DNA from: an uncultured Bacteroidales bacterium
GTDB lineage: Bacteria; Bacteroidota; Bacteroidia; Bacteroidales; Bacteroidaceae
DNA: 52,198 bases
Reading direction: 5' to 3'
NCBI GenBank assembly: GCA_902763865.1
Contig: CACWTR010000013.1
Span: forward strand, 1 to 52,198
The translations under genes and the position numbers were made by a program. Numbering within the stretch: the first letter of the stretch is position 1; every line of letters starts with the position of its first letter. Shown in pieces: positions 15,956 through 24,794 of the stretch. The notes under the pieces were generated by a model. That model did no database searches, was not told the DNA's origin, and saw nothing but the letters and a program-made list of their open reading frames with translations.

Positions 15956-16807
15956 TCAGCGCACCTCAAGGAACTGCTCTATCTGGGGCAACATCGTCTC
16001 GCCTGCCTGGCGGCCCATCGCATAGACGCGGCGCATCTTGGCCTCGTTCTGTTCGGTGCGGCCAATGGGCAGCGTGTCCTGCGGATAGATGAGCAGGATG
16101 TTTCCCCGTCGCTCCTGTTCCGCGAGGTAGGTCAACTCGTCGTTGTACATCAGGTGACGGCGACTCATGGCACGGACGATGGCAGGATAGCGGCGCATGA
16201 AAAGATGGAAGAGGGGCATGAGACGCGTCTTCTTCTTGTAAAAGCCCTTGGGCTGCGTCAGGATGACCATGTTGCGCCCGAAGCCCTGCCCCTGGAAATA
16301 CCGCAGAGGGATGGAGTCGGCAATGCCGCCGTCGAGCAGCAGACGGCCATCGAGCGGGACGGGACGCGAGACAAGCGGCATGGAAGCTGAGGCACGTATC
16401 CAGTCGAAAGCCTCATCGTCCACCTGATCGATGCGGTGATAGACGGGTTCGCCTGTCAAGGCATCTGTACAGACGACATGAAACTCAGTTGGGTCGCTAT
16501 GGAATGCTTCGGCGTCGAAGACATCCAGCTCCTTCGGCAATGTATGGTAGCTGAACTCCGCCCCCACGAGGTCGCCCGTGCGAAGCAGGCAGCGGAGCCC
16601 CATGTAGCGGGGGTCATCCTTGAAGCGTACATTGTAGCGCAGCACACGCCCAGGCTGGTGCGATTTGTAGTTGCAGCCAAACGTCGCACCTGCCGACACG
16701 CCCACGATGCCGTCGAAGCGGACGCCGTGCTCCATCATCACGTCCATCACGCCGGCGGAAAACAAACCGCGCATCCCGCCGCCCTCAAGTACCAGTCCTG
16801 TCTTCAT
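15956..16807 (-). CDS. Patatin-like phospholipase
   Basis: Predicted cytoplasmic serine acyl hydrolase, 283 residues. The start at 16807 is chosen because the protein then begins MKTGLVLEGGGMRGLFSAG, the classic N-terminus of the family; a longer start would include the promoter. The oxyanion loop is GGGMRG, the nucleophile elbow GVSAG, and the catalytic Asp lies in DGGIADS. No signal peptide. Similar to the short bacterial patatins (RssA/YchK group) acting on phospholipids or lysophospholipids; the true substrate is unknown. Its -7 box sits only 8 nt before the ATG. It is transcribed divergently from the first DUF4160/DUF2442 pair. Confidence 0.93.
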   Translation of the reverse strand: MKTGLVLEGGGMRGLFSAGVMDVMMEHGVRFDGIVGVSAGATFGCNYKSHQPGRVLRYNVRFKDDPRYMGLRCLLRTGDLVGAEFSYHTLPKELDVFDAEAFHSDPTEFHVVCTDALTGEPVYHRIDQVDDEAFDWIRASASMPLVSRPVPLDGRLLLDGGIADSIPLRYFQGQGFGRNMVILTQPKGFYKKKTRLMPLFHLFMRRYPAIVRAMSRRHLMYNDELTYLAEQERRGNILLIYPQDTLPIGRTEQNEAKMRRVYAMGRQAGETMLPQIEQFLEVR

Positions 16808-16815
16808 TTGCGCTG

Positions 16816-16823
16816 CAAAGTTA
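16816..16823 (-). promoter_or_regulatory. -7 box of the patatin gene, 8 nt from ATG
   Basis: TAACTTTG on the minus strand, then CAGCGCAA, then the ATG. The transcript is expected to be leaderless or nearly so. The -33 box is weak (GTTG at 16846-16849). Confidence 0.6.
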
Positions 16824-16865
16824 CGTTTTTTTTCGCTTCCCCACACAACTTTTCCCCTTCTTTTC

Positions 16866-16896
16866 TTTGTCGTTCCCTCAGTTTTTCATAACTTTG
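16866..16896 (+). promoter_or_regulatory. Promoter of the first DUF4160/DUF2442 pair
   Basis: TTTG (16866-16869), 19-bp spacer, TAACTTTG (16889-16896). The -33 region TTTTCTTTGT is shared with the promoter of the second pair. Confidence 0.7.
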
Positions 16897-16924
16897 CAGT
16901 GTGTTTTCCCTTGGAATGGGATGC

Positions 16925-17248
16925 ATGAAGCTTTTAAGTATAAATACGGTGCCTAAAATTCTGCTATACATTACTGCCAAAGTCATCTGGAACTTCCTTT
17001 TCTGGAACACGGACTACCATGAGAACAGGGCACATGTCCATGTCGGCAAGCGGAGTACCGAGCATCTCTGCAAAATCTGGTTGGAGCCTAACGTGGAACT
17101 GGCAGACAAAGGCGACTTGACCGATTCGCAAGTCAAGCAAGTCCTTGGCATCGCCGCCGAATACCGCGAAAGGATGCTTCGACAGTGGGAGCAGTTTAAG
17201 CAAGGCAAGCACATCAGAGTTATCAAGGCAAAAAAAACAAAAGGATAG
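16925..17248 (+). CDS. DUF4160 family protein, copy 1
   Basis: Small protein of 107 residues related to DUF4160. The family hallmark (acidic/polar residue, His, then H-x-H-V) is present as YHENRAHVHVG, followed by a C-terminal helix pair ending EYRERMLRQWEQFKQGKHI. Start codon uncertain: ATG at 16925 or 16916; a GTG at 16901 is too near the promoter box. Three bases separate it from the DUF2442 gene, so they form an operon. The family is often found next to DUF2442 and has been suggested to be part of a toxin-antitoxin-like module; activity is unproven. A second, diverged pair is present 8 kb away. Confidence 0.75.
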   Translation: MKLLSINTVPKILLYITAKVIWNFLFWNTDYHENRAHVHVGKRSTEHLCKIWLEPNVELADKGDLTDSQVKQVLGIAAEYRERMLRQWEQFKQGKHIRVIKAKKTKG

Positions 17249-17251
17249 ACT

Positions 17252-17524
17252 ATGTACAAGACGGAAGGATATTGGAATGTGAAGCCGAAAATCAGGCGGC
17301 TCTCTTTTCCTCGTAGGGGTAAGTTCCAAGTTGACCTGTACGACGGGCGCTCCATCGTGATGCCCGTGTCTGCGTTTCCCTCGTTGAAGCGTGTTCCCGT
17401 GAAAGAACGTGAGCACTGGTATCTGATGGGGGGCGGAGTGACTTGGGATTCCTGCTCTGAGGTCATCCACATAGAGCAAATCCTGGGTAACTTCCAGAAC
17501 TATGCCCACGAAAGTGACGAATAG
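17252..17524 (+). CDS. DUF2442 family protein, copy 1
   Basis: Small 90-residue protein. The core FQVDLYDGRSIVMPVSAFP is the expected DUF2442 pattern (a beta-rich segment in which DGR leads to a hydrophobic strand), followed by HWYLMGGGVTWDSCSEVIHIEQIL, the usual end in which a target or operator-binding role is suspected. Starts 3 bp after the DUF4160 stop. Likely the antitoxin-like partner if the pair is a toxin-antitoxin system; that role is inference from pairing only. Confidence 0.8.
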   Translation: MYKTEGYWNVKPKIRRLSFPRRGKFQVDLYDGRSIVMPVSAFPSLKRVPVKEREHWYLMGGGVTWDSCSEVIHIEQILGNFQNYAHESDE

Positions 17525-17760
17525 GCATTGAAGGAAAGCCGCATCCTGCCCGGCACCCGTAGGCAGGACCGTTGAGGCCGTTGCCGCAAGGTGGGCTGCA
17601 AGGCAAAAGGTTTATTTATCCGCATGCGGAAGGAGGCGCTTGTCACCGGACAGAGTGGGCGGTTTGCTTAACCTGCAAAGCTCTTTTAGCATAGAAAGCC
17701 AAATAAATCTTCTTCCTTCTTCCTTAATTCTTAATTATTTGTCGTACCTTTGCGCCCGAA
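17525..17760. other. Intergenic region with small palindromes
   Basis: No gene seen. It contains hairpins CCTGCC...GGCAGG (17545-17567), CCGCATGCGG (17620-17629) and TGTCACCGGACA (17641-17652). The last two are centred 22 bp apart, but a full four-unit array cannot be supported. Confidence 0.4.
17745..17752 (+). promoter_or_regulatory. -7 box of the DEAD-box helicase, 8 nt from ATG
   Basis: TACCTTTG, then CGCCCGAA, then the ATG at 17761. No TTTG box at the usual -33 position. Confidence 0.6.
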
Positions 17761-19761
17761 ATGAAGAACTTTAACGAACTTGGGCTTGCCGAACCTTTGT
17801 TGCAGGCCATCGAAGAGCTGGGCTACGAACGCCCGATGCCCGTGCAGGAGGAAGTGATTCCCTATCTGCTGAGTAATGAAACCGACCTTGTGGCCTTGGC
17901 GCAGACAGGCACCGGCAAGACGGCAGCCTACGGCCTGCCGCTGCTGCAAAAGATAGTCAAGACCAAGACCCCCTCTGACTCACCTCAGACCCTCTCTGAC
18001 TCACCCTTAAAGGGGGAGGATCAGGGGAAGGAAGCCTCCACTTTAAGGGGAGGTTTGGTAGGGTCTGTCATCCTGAGCCCTACGCGCGAGCTGTGCCTGC
18101 AGATTGCCGACGACCTGGAGGGCTTCAGCAAGTACCTGCCCGAGGTGCGCATCCTGGCCGTCTATGGCGGCACGAACATCGAGCCGCAGATTCGCGCCCT
18201 TAGGCACGGGGTTGACATCATCGTGGCTACTCCGGGCCGCCTCATGGACCTGATGAAGCGCGGCGTGGCCGACCTGTCGGGAGTGCAATACGTGGTGCTC
18301 GACGAGGCGGACGAGATGCTATCGATGGGCTTCCAGGAGGACCTCGACAGCATCCTGGCTGGCATCCCGAGCGAGCACCGCACGCTGCTCTTCAGTGCCA
18401 CGATGAGCCGCGAGATAGAACGCATTGCGCAGAACTACCTGACGGATGCCAAGCAGATACAGGTGGGCAGCCGCAACGAGGGAGCCGAGAACGTGAACCA
18501 CATATATTATATGGTACACGCGCGCGACAAGTACTATGCCCTGAAGCGGCTGGTGGATTTCTATCCGCGCATCTATGCCATCATCTTCTGCCGCACGAGG
18601 CTGGAGACGCAGGAGGTGGCCGACAACCTCATCCGCGACGGCTACAATGCCGACGCGCTGCACGGCGACCTCTCGCAGCAGCAGCGCGACCTGACGATGC
18701 AGCGCTTCCGACAGCACCGCATACAGCTTCTCGTGGCAACCGACGTGGCAGCCCGCGGCCTCGACGTTGATGACCTGACGCACGTCATCAACTACGGCAT
18801 GCCGGACGACGTGGAGAACTACACCCACCGCTCCGGACGCACGGGTCGCGCGGGCAAGAAGGGCACCAGCATCTGCATCATCGGCATGCGCGAGCGCTCG
18901 AAGATAAAGCAGGTGGAGAAGGAGATACAGAAGACCTTCGAGCAGGGCAAACTGCCCGAGCCGCGCGACATCTGCACGAAGCAGCTCTACCATGTCATCG
19001 ACGACATAGAGCGCGTCGTGGTCGATGAGGAGGAGATTGCTCCCTTCATGGACGAGGTGCAGAAGCGCTGGGCGTGGCTCGACAAGGACGACCTCATCCG
19101 CCGCGTCCTCTCGCGCGAGTTCGGTCGCTTCCTCCAGTACTATGCCAATGCACCCGAGATAGAGATTCCCGGGAGGGGAGCAGGAAGCAAGGAGCAGGGG
19201 ACAAGGAGCAGGGGACAAGGAGCAAGGGGCAAGGGTTCCCGCGTGGCCGAGGAAGGCTATGTACGCCTCTTCCTGAACGTAGGCAAGATAGACGGCATGT
19301 ATGCCCGCGAGATCATCGGCATGCTGAACAAGAACGTGCAGGGCGACAAGGTGGCCGTCGGGCGCATCGACCTGATGAAGAACTTCTCGTTCATCGAGGT
19401 GAAGCAGGACGACCTGAACCGCGTGCTAAAGGGTTTGAAGCACGGCGTGACGGTGAAAGGCCGCAGCGTGGTGGTCGATGTGGCAACAGAGACCCCCTCT
19501 AACTCCACCGTAAAGGGGGAGAAACCAAACGAGAACTCCCTCCCCTCAAGGGAGGGCAGAGAAGGGTCTGCGAAGAAGAAGGTCCGCCCTTCCCGCGAAG
19601 AGCGCGGCTACACTGCTCCGCGGGGGCGCAAGTACCAGAAGGAGGAATGGATGAAGTTCCTCCACCCCGAAGGACCCACCAAGAAGAGCCGGAAGCTGAT
19701 GGGTGAGATGCCCGACTTCAGCGAGGAAGGCTGGGCAAGAAGAAAACCAAAGAAGAAATAA
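17761..19761 (+). CDS. DEAD-box ATP-dependent RNA helicase with DbpA-like C-terminal domain
   Basis: RNA helicase of the DeaD/CsdA type, 666 residues, likely acting in ribosome assembly or mRNA turnover. Motif I AQTGTGKT (47-54), Ia PTREL (107-111), DEAD (181-184), SAT (212-214), then ARGLD and HRSGRTGRAG in the second RecA domain. A DbpA-type RNA-binding domain (RLFLNVGKIDG...FSFIEV) follows near 505-580. Three foreign-looking inserts interrupt it: residues 69-101 between motifs I and Ia (GC-rich palindrome), about 472-492 before the DbpA domain (nine heptamers), and about 580-605 in the basic tail (GC-rich palindrome). All keep the frame and avoid the motifs. Confidence 0.93.
   Translation: MKNFNELGLAEPLLQAIEELGYERPMPVQEEVIPYLLSNETDLVALAQTGTGKTAAYGLPLLQKIVKTKTPSDSPQTLSDSPLKGEDQGKEASTLRGGLVGSVILSPTRELCLQIADDLEGFSKYLPEVRILAVYGGTNIEPQIRALRHGVDIIVATPGRLMDLMKRGVADLSGVQYVVLDEADEMLSMGFQEDLDSILAGIPSEHRTLLFSATMSREIERIAQNYLTDAKQIQVGSRNEGAENVNHIYYMVHARDKYYALKRLVDFYPRIYAIIFCRTRLETQEVADNLIRDGYNADALHGDLSQQQRDLTMQRFRQHRIQLLVATDVAARGLDVDDLTHVINYGMPDDVENYTHRSGRTGRAGKKGTSICIIGMRERSKIKQVEKEIQKTFEQGKLPEPRDICTKQLYHVIDDIERVVVDEEEIAPFMDEVQKRWAWLDKDDLIRRVLSREFGRFLQYYANAPEIEIPGRGAGSKEQGTRSRGQGARGKGSRVAEEGYVRLFLNVGKIDGMYAREIIGMLNKNVQGDKVAVGRIDLMKNFSFIEVKQDDLNRVLKGLKHGVTVKGRSVVVDVATETPSNSTVKGEKPNENSLPSREGREGSAKKKVRPSREERGYTAPRGRKYQKEEWMKFLHPEGPTKKSRKLMGEMPDFSEEGWARRKPKKK
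17966..18066. repeat. GC-rich palindromic insert 1 in the DEAD-box gene
   Basis: Bounded by AGACCC (17966-17971) and its complement GGGTCT (18061-18066), with inner phrases CTCTGACTCACC repeated and a CCCTTAAAGGGGGAG hairpin. It encodes about 33 residues inserted between helicase motifs I and Ia. Confidence 0.75.
19175..19237. repeat. Nine tandem heptamers in the DEAD-box gene
   Basis: Units GGGGAGC, AGGAAGC, AAGGAGC, AGGGGAC (x2), AAGGAGC (x3 in all), AAGGGGC and AAGGGTT run without gaps; total 63 bp, so the frame is kept. It encodes GAGSKEQGTRSRGQGARGKG. Confidence 0.9.
19490..19568. repeat. GC-rich palindromic insert 2 in the DEAD-box gene
   Basis: CCCCCTCTAACTCCACCGTA is followed by an AAAGGGGGAG block and a CTCCCTCCCCTCAAGGGAGG block. 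It is read in frame in the basic C-terminal tail. Confidence 0.7.
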
Positions 19762-19788
19762 TAACAATCTGAATAATCAGAAAGACCT

Positions 19789-21930
19789 ATGAAGAAACTC
19801 TTTCTTTGCGCACTGTGCGCTATTTCACTCCTTTCCCGTGCCGACGAAGGCATGTGGATGCTGAACAACATTGACCCGGAGACGGCAAAGGCCATGCGCA
19901 GCCTCGGCCTCAAGCTCTCGCCCGACCAGCTCTACAGCACCGAGCACGCCAGCCTGAAGGACTGCGTGGTCGATTTCGGCGACTTCTGCTCGGGCGTCGT
20001 GGTGAGCCGCGACGGGCTGGTCTTCACCAACCACCACTGCGGCTACGGCGCCATACAAGCTCTCTCCACACCGGAGGACGACATCCTCACCAACGGTTTT
20101 GTGGCCCATACGCGTCAGGAGGAACGTCCGGCAGAGGGGCTCTTCGTGAAGTTCCTGCAGCGCACCGAGGACTGCACCGAGCGCATCGTGCAGGCCCTCA
20201 ACGCCATCTATGCGGCACACCCCGGCGAGACAATCATGGAGCTTGACTGGCAATACACCGACAGCATCATGACTGCCGTGGAGAAGGAGCTGCAGGAGGC
20301 CAACCCGGGCCTGGAGTGCGCCGTCAAGGCCTACTACGAGCAGAATGCCTTCTACGCAAGCTTCTACAAGGTCTATCGCGACGTGCGCCTCGTCTTCACC
20401 GCAACGGAGACGCTGGGCAAGTTCGGCGGCGACACCGACAACTGGATGTGGCCGCGCCAGACGTGCGACTTCAGCGTCTTCCGCATCTATGCCGACAAGG
20501 ATGGACAGCCCGCCGACTACAGCGAGGAGAACGTGCCCCTCCGCTGCGACAAGTATGCCCGCATCGCCACCAAGGGCTACCGCCCCGGCGACTTCTGCAT
20601 GACCGTAGGCTACCCCGGTAGCACCAGCCGATACATGAGCTCATGGGGCATCGACGAGCGCGTCAACGCCATCAACGTCAGCATGATTCAGGTGCGGGGC
20701 AAGAAGCAGGACGTCTGGAAACGCTTCATGGATGCCGACCGCGCCGTAGGCATCAAGTACGCCAGCAAGTGGGCCAGCAGCAGCAACTACTGGAAGAACA
20801 GCATCGGCATGAACAAGGCCATCGCCGACCTCGGCATCATCGAGCAGAAACGGATGCTCGAGAACAAAATCTGCGACTGGTACGGAAGCCGCAAGGACCT
20901 CAGCGACCGTTTCGGCATGATGTTCGGCAGGCTCAAGGAGGCCTACGGAAAGCGTCACAACGACGTCTATGCTATGGGCTTCTTCCGCGAGACCTTCGTG
21001 CGCGGCATCGAGCTCTACCGCGTGGCCCACATGCTCAACTCCATGCCGCAGGATGCCGACAGCACCGAGGCCGCCGCTGTGCGCACGCGCATGCAATCCT
21101 TCTTTGAGGACTATGACGCACGGCTCGACGAGGCAACGATGGCCGCACTGCTCCGCAACTACCGCGAACAGGTGAAGGACAGCTGCTACTGGCCCGACTG
21201 CTACGCCACCATCGACAGCCTCTACGGAGGCGACGAGGCAGCCTACGCCCGCGACGTCTTCGCCCGCACCATCTGCCTGGACACGACGGCAGTAAGCAAA
21301 GTACTGGCCGACAGCACCCTGCGCGACACCGACCCCGCCCTGCTCTATGCCGCCGCCATCCCCACGATGATACAGGAGATAGGAGGCCGGAGCCGCGATG
21401 CCACAACCGTCATCGACTACAACGAGCACCTGCTCACCCAGGCCCTGCTCGAAATGGAACAGGGGAACCCCCACTACAGCGACGCCAACTTCACCATGCG
21501 CCTCTCCTACGGCTACATTCAGGACTACACGGCCAGCGGCGTGCACCACCAGTACTACACCAACGCACAGAGCCTGCTCGACAAAGCCGCCAAGCAAGCC
21601 GAGATAGAGGACTACAAACTGGAGGACGACATCGTCAGCCTGATGCAGAAAGGCGATTGGGGACGCTATGCCGACCGCAGGACAGGCGACATGCACCTGT
21701 GCTTCCTCTCCAACAACGACATCACGGGCGGCAACTCCGGCTCGCCCATGTTCAACGGCAAAGGCGAACTGCTCGGCCTGGCCTTCGACGGCAACTGGGA
21801 CGCCATGTCGGGCGACATCTCCTTCGACAGCAACCTGCAGCGCTGCATCGGCGTAGATGTCCGCTTCATGCTCTTCATCATCGATAAATGGGGCAAGGCC
21901 GACAACATCATCAAGGAACTGCTGGACTGA
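19789..21930 (+). CDS. S46 family dipeptidyl peptidase, DPP7-like
   Basis: Periplasmic serine exopeptidase of 713 residues that removes dipeptides from peptide N-termini, typical of asaccharolytic and gut Bacteroidota. Sec signal at the N-terminus (MKKLFLCALCAISLLSRADE). The catalytic His is in TNHHCGY (80-86), the Ser in GGNSGSP (S652). The specificity position reads FDGNW (Gly668); DPP11 enzymes carry Arg there (FDRNW), so this copy should prefer hydrophobic rather than acidic P1 residues. Length is normal. It begins 27 bp after the helicase gene and may be read through from it. A four-unit palindrome array follows the stop codon. Confidence 0.95.
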   Translation: MKKLFLCALCAISLLSRADEGMWMLNNIDPETAKAMRSLGLKLSPDQLYSTEHASLKDCVVDFGDFCSGVVVSRDGLVFTNHHCGYGAIQALSTPEDDILTNGFVAHTRQEERPAEGLFVKFLQRTEDCTERIVQALNAIYAAHPGETIMELDWQYTDSIMTAVEKELQEANPGLECAVKAYYEQNAFYASFYKVYRDVRLVFTATETLGKFGGDTDNWMWPRQTCDFSVFRIYADKDGQPADYSEENVPLRCDKYARIATKGYRPGDFCMTVGYPGSTSRYMSSWGIDERVNAINVSMIQVRGKKQDVWKRFMDADRAVGIKYASKWASSSNYWKNSIGMNKAIADLGIIEQKRMLENKICDWYGSRKDLSDRFGMMFGRLKEAYGKRHNDVYAMGFFRETFVRGIELYRVAHMLNSMPQDADSTEAAAVRTRMQSFFEDYDARLDEATMAALLRNYREQVKDSCYWPDCYATIDSLYGGDEAAYARDVFARTICLDTTAVSKVLADSTLRDTDPALLYAAAIPTMIQEIGGRSRDATTVIDYNEHLLTQALLEMEQGNPHYSDANFTMRLSYGYIQDYTASGVHHQYYTNAQSLLDKAAKQAEIEDYKLEDDIVSLMQKGDWGRYADRRTGDMHLCFLSNNDITGGNSGSPMFNGKGELLGLAFDGNWDAMSGDISFDSNLQRCIGVDVRFMLFIIDKWGKADNIIKELLD

Positions 21931-21979
21931 ACAGAAGTCACCTCAACAAAAGCCTCCCGACGCAGTGGAAAAGTCATCG

Positions 21980-22101
21980 CGTCACGACATAAAACTATTT
22001 TCACGTCATGAAAATCTTTTTTCACGTCATGAAAATAGATTTTCAAAGCTTGAAAATTAATTTTCACGTCGTGAAAATAGTTTTATGTCACGTTGGCGAA
22101 G
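21980..22101. repeat. Four-unit palindrome array, TTTTCA...TGAAAA type, 21-bp period (copy A)
   Basis: Units start at 21998, 22019, 22040 and 22061: TTTTCACGTCATGAAAA (twice), TTTTCAAAGCTTGAAAA and TTTTCACGTCGTGAAAA. Each is 17 bp with 4-bp linkers (TCTT, TAGA, TTAA), giving an exact 21-bp period. The flanks pair over 20 bp (GACATAAAACTATTTTCACG on the left and its complement on the right), so the whole array is itself an inverted repeat. It lies between the convergent S46 and upp genes. Confidence 0.95.
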
Positions 22102-22103
22102 TT

Positions 22104-22766
22104 TTAGAGCTTCCCTCCGAAAGCTAGGTCACCCGCGTCACCAAGCCCCGGGACGATGTAGCTCTGCTCGTTCAGGACAGGGTCGATGGCAGCACACCAC
22201 AGCTCGGCACCTTCCCATCCGCCAAAGCGCCCGGCAATATGGTCCACACCCTCCTGAGCCGCGATGACACACGCCATGATGAGGCGGCGCGGCTTACCAT
22301 TCCCGAGGAAGGCATCGACAGCCATTTCCAGGCTGTAGCCCTTAGCCAGCATCGGATCAACCAGGATGAGCGTCTTGCCCGTCAGGTCGGGCGAAACCAT
22401 GTACTCCACGTGCACAGCCACCTCGCGACGCTCCTTGTCCTTGAAATAGCGATAGGCACTGACGAAGGCATTCTCCGCACGGTCGAAAACATTGAGGAAC
22501 CCCTGATGCAATGGCAGGCCGGCACGGAAGACGGTAGCCAGCACGATGTCGTCCTTCAGACATTGGCATTTGCACTCCGCCAGCGGCGTCTGCACCGTCA
22601 CCTCCTCATACTTGAGGCTCTTGCTGATTTCGTAAGCCTGAAGCTCGCCGATGCGCTCCAGGTTGCGGCGGAAACGCAGGCGGTCCCGCTGGATGCCTAC
22701 GTCGCGAAGCTCGCTCACATACTGATTAATGATGCCGGGCATCTCACTCAGATTCACTATTTTCAT
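22104..22766 (-). CDS. upp: Uracil phosphoribosyltransferase
   Basis: Salvages uracil with PRPP to UMP; cytoplasmic, 220 residues, close to the family norm. The PRPP-binding loop reads LVDPMLAKGYS, where many homologues have DPMLATGGS, and the C-terminal uracil-binding region ends YIVPGLGDAGDLAFGGK. Starts at the only ATG giving a full N-terminus. It is transcribed away from pckA; a -7 box TACCTTTG lies at 22816-22823. Confidence 0.96.
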   Translation of the reverse strand: MKIVNLSEMPGIINQYVSELRDVGIQRDRLRFRRNLERIGELQAYEISKSLKYEEVTVQTPLAECKCQCLKDDIVLATVFRAGLPLHQGFLNVFDRAENAFVSAYRYFKDKERREVAVHVEYMVSPDLTGKTLILVDPMLAKGYSLEMAVDAFLGNGKPRRLIMACVIAAQEGVDHIAGRFGGWEGAELWCAAIDPVLNEQSYIVPGLGDAGDLAFGGKL

Positions 22767-22815
22767 GGTATTCTGCTAGTTTTCGGAAACACTTGTTTCC
22801 ATGTTAACTTCCCTA

Positions 22816-22823
22816 CAAAGGTA
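22816..22823 (-). promoter_or_regulatory. -7 box of upp
   Basis: TACCTTTG on the minus strand, 49 bases before the ATG. No clear -33 box. Confidence 0.55.
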
Positions 22824-22941
22824 CGAAAAAAATCCACAATCGGGAGCATCTGATGCAGATTTTTTGCAAACTTAGCATTGCAAACAACGAAGCAAAGGAA
22901 AAACTGTTGGCAGTGAACGATGAACTATGGACTTTTTTTCG

Positions 22942-22949
22942 TACCTTTG
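22942..22949 (+). promoter_or_regulatory. -7 box of pckA
   Basis: TACCTTTG with a 55-nt leader to the ATG at 23005. No clear -33 box. Confidence 0.6.
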
Positions 22950-23004
22950 CACCCGCTAATGAAGAAAAGCATATAAAGTTAACTCAATAATAATCATCAA
23001 CAAC

Positions 23005-24618
23005 ATGGCAACATTAGATTTGACAAAGTATGGCATCACCGGCAGCACCGTGATTGCTCACAACCCCTCGTATGAATTCCTCTTCGAGGAAGAGACAAAA
23101 GCCGGTCTCACAGGCTTCGACAAGGGACAGAACACAGAACTCAATGCCGTCAACGTCATGACCGGCATCTACACTGGCCGCAGCCCCAAGGACAAGTACA
23201 TCGTATGCGACGAGCAGAGCAAGGACAAAGTGTGGTGGACAACCGAAGAATACAAGAACGACAACCACCCCATGAGCGAAGAAGTCTGGGCAAAAGTCAA
23301 GGACATCGCCATCAAGGAACTCTCCGGCAAGAAGCTCTACGTAGTCGATGCTTTCTGCGGCGCAAACGAAGCAACACGCCTGGCCGTACGCTTCATCGTA
23401 GAAGTAGCATGGCAAGCACACTTCGTGAAGAACATGTTCATCCAGCCCACAGAAGAAGAGCTGAAGAACTTCGAGCCCAACTTCGTCATCTACAACGCCA
23501 GCAAGGCTAAGGTAGAGAACTACAAGGAACTCGGCCTCAACAGCGAAACCTGCGTAGCCTTCAACACCACCAGCCGCGAACAGTGCATCATCAACACATG
23601 GTACGGCGGCGAAATGAAGAAAGGCATGTTCTCCATGCAGAACTACTACCTGCCCCTCCAGGGCATCGCCTCCATGCACTGCTCCGCCAACACCGACATG
23701 CAGGGCAAGAACACCGCCATCTTCTTCGGACTGAGCGGCACAGGCAAGACAACCCTCTCCACCGACCCGAAGCGCCTGCTCATCGGCGACGACGAGCACG
23801 GATGGGACGACGAAGGCGTCTTCAACCTCGAAGGCGGCTGCTACGCCAAGGTCATCAACCTCTCCAAGGAGAACGAACCCGACATCTACGGCGCCATCAA
23901 GCGCAACGCACTGCTCGAGAACGTCACCGTTGACGAAAAGGGCAAGATTGACTTCGCCGACAAGAGCGTCACAGAGAACACACGCGTCAGCTACCCCATC
24001 GAGCACATCGAGAAGATAGCCAAGAAAGTGAACGGCAAGAGCGCAGGACCCGACGCCAAGAACGTCATCTTCCTCAGCGCCGACGCATTCGGCGTGCTGC
24101 CTCCCGTCAGCATCCTCACACCCGAGCAGACCAAGTACTACTTCCTCAGCGGCTTCACAGCCAAGCTCGCCGGCACAGAACGCGGCATCACCGAGCCCAC
24201 ACCCACCTTCTCAGCCTGCTTCGGACAGGCATTCCTCGAGCTGCATCCCACAAAGTATGCCGAAGAGCTCGTCAAGAAGATGGAAAAGAGCGGAGCTAAG
24301 GCCTACCTCGTCAACACCGGCTGGAACGGCACAGGCAAGCGCATCTCCATCCCCGACACACGCGGCATCATCGACGCCATCCTCGACGGCAGCATCCTGA
24401 AGGCACCCACCAAGAAGATCCCCTTCTTCGACTTCGAAGTGCCCACAAACCTGCCCAACGTCAACCCCGCCATTCTCGACCCCCGCGACACCTACGCCGA
24501 GGCCAGCATCTGGGAGGAGAAGGCAAAGGACCTCGCAGGCCGCTTCATCAAGAACTTCAAGAAGTACGAAGGCAACGAAGCAGGCAAAGCCCTCGTCGCC
24601 GCCGGCCCGAAGCTCTAA
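23005..24618 (+). CDS. pckA: Phosphoenolpyruvate carboxykinase (ATP)
   Basis: Interconverts oxaloacetate and phosphoenolpyruvate with ATP/ADP; in Bacteroidales it mainly fixes CO2 on the route to succinate and propionate and conserves energy. 537 residues, family-typical. The P-loop [12 protein letters not shown] is at about 243-254; the substrate-binding stretches [11 protein letters not shown] and MHCSANTDM near the N-terminal half, and the GTGKRISI segment near residue 445, are intact. Codon use is strongly biased, as in highly expressed genes. Own promoter (22942) and a long terminator hairpin (24647-24692). Confidence 0.98.
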   Translation: MATLDLTKYGITGSTVIAHNPSYEFLFEEETKAGLTGFDKGQNTELNAVNVMTGIYTGRSPKDKYIVCDEQSKDKVWWTTEEYKNDNHPMSEEVWAKVKDIAIKELSGKKLYVVDAFCGANEATRLAVRFIVEVAWQAHFVKNMFIQPTEEELKNFEPNFVIYNASKAKVENYKELGLNSETCVAFNTTSREQCIINTWYGGEMKKGMFSMQNYYLPLQGIASMHCSANTDMQGKNTAIFFGLSGTGKTTLSTDPKRLLIGDDEHGWDDEGVFNLEGGCYAKVINLSKENEPDIYGAIKRNALLENVTVDEKGKIDFADKSVTENTRVSYPIEHIEKIAKKVNGKSAGPDAKNVIFLSADAFGVLPPVSILTPEQTKYYFLSGFTAKLAGTERGITEPTPTFSACFGQAFLELHPTKYAEELVKKMEKSGAKAYLVNTGWNGTGKRISIPDTRGIIDAILDGSILKAPTKKIPFFDFEVPTNLPNVNPAILDPRDTYAEASIWEEKAKDLAGRFIKNFKKYEGNEAGKALVAAGPKL

Positions 24619-24646
24619 AAGCAACCTCTTATACACACATGCAAGA

Positions 24647-24692
24647 AGAGGGTGCATCCCTTCGCCAATCACGGCGAAGAGGTGCACCCTCT
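24647..24692 (+). terminator. Terminator hairpin after pckA
   Basis: A 20-bp stem with two mismatches (AGAGGGTGCA...TTCGCC pairing with GGCGAA...TGCACCCTCT) and a 6-nt loop AATCAC. An AT-rich tail follows instead of a pure T-run. Confidence 0.8.
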
Positions 24693-24741
24693 ATATTAAA
24701 TAAAATATAATATGTACTGACAAACTTTTTTCTCCCTTTTC

Positions 24742-24772
24742 TTTGTTCGTAAGGAAATAATCCCTAACTTTG
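24742..24772 (+). promoter_or_regulatory. Promoter of the second DUF4160/DUF2442 pair
   Basis: TTTG (24742-24745), 19-bp spacer, TAACTTTG (24765-24772). The phrase TTTTCTTTGT at the -33 box matches the first pair's promoter. Confidence 0.75.
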
Positions 24773-24794
24773 CGGCAGAAATACACACGGAACC

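Noticed and set aside
17574-17652. A possible sixth four-unit array (centres near 17580.5, 17602.5, 17624.5, 17646.5).
   Set aside because: Only CCGCATGCGG and TGTCACCGGACA are convincing palindromes; the unit expected at 17602.5 is not palindromic and the first is weak.
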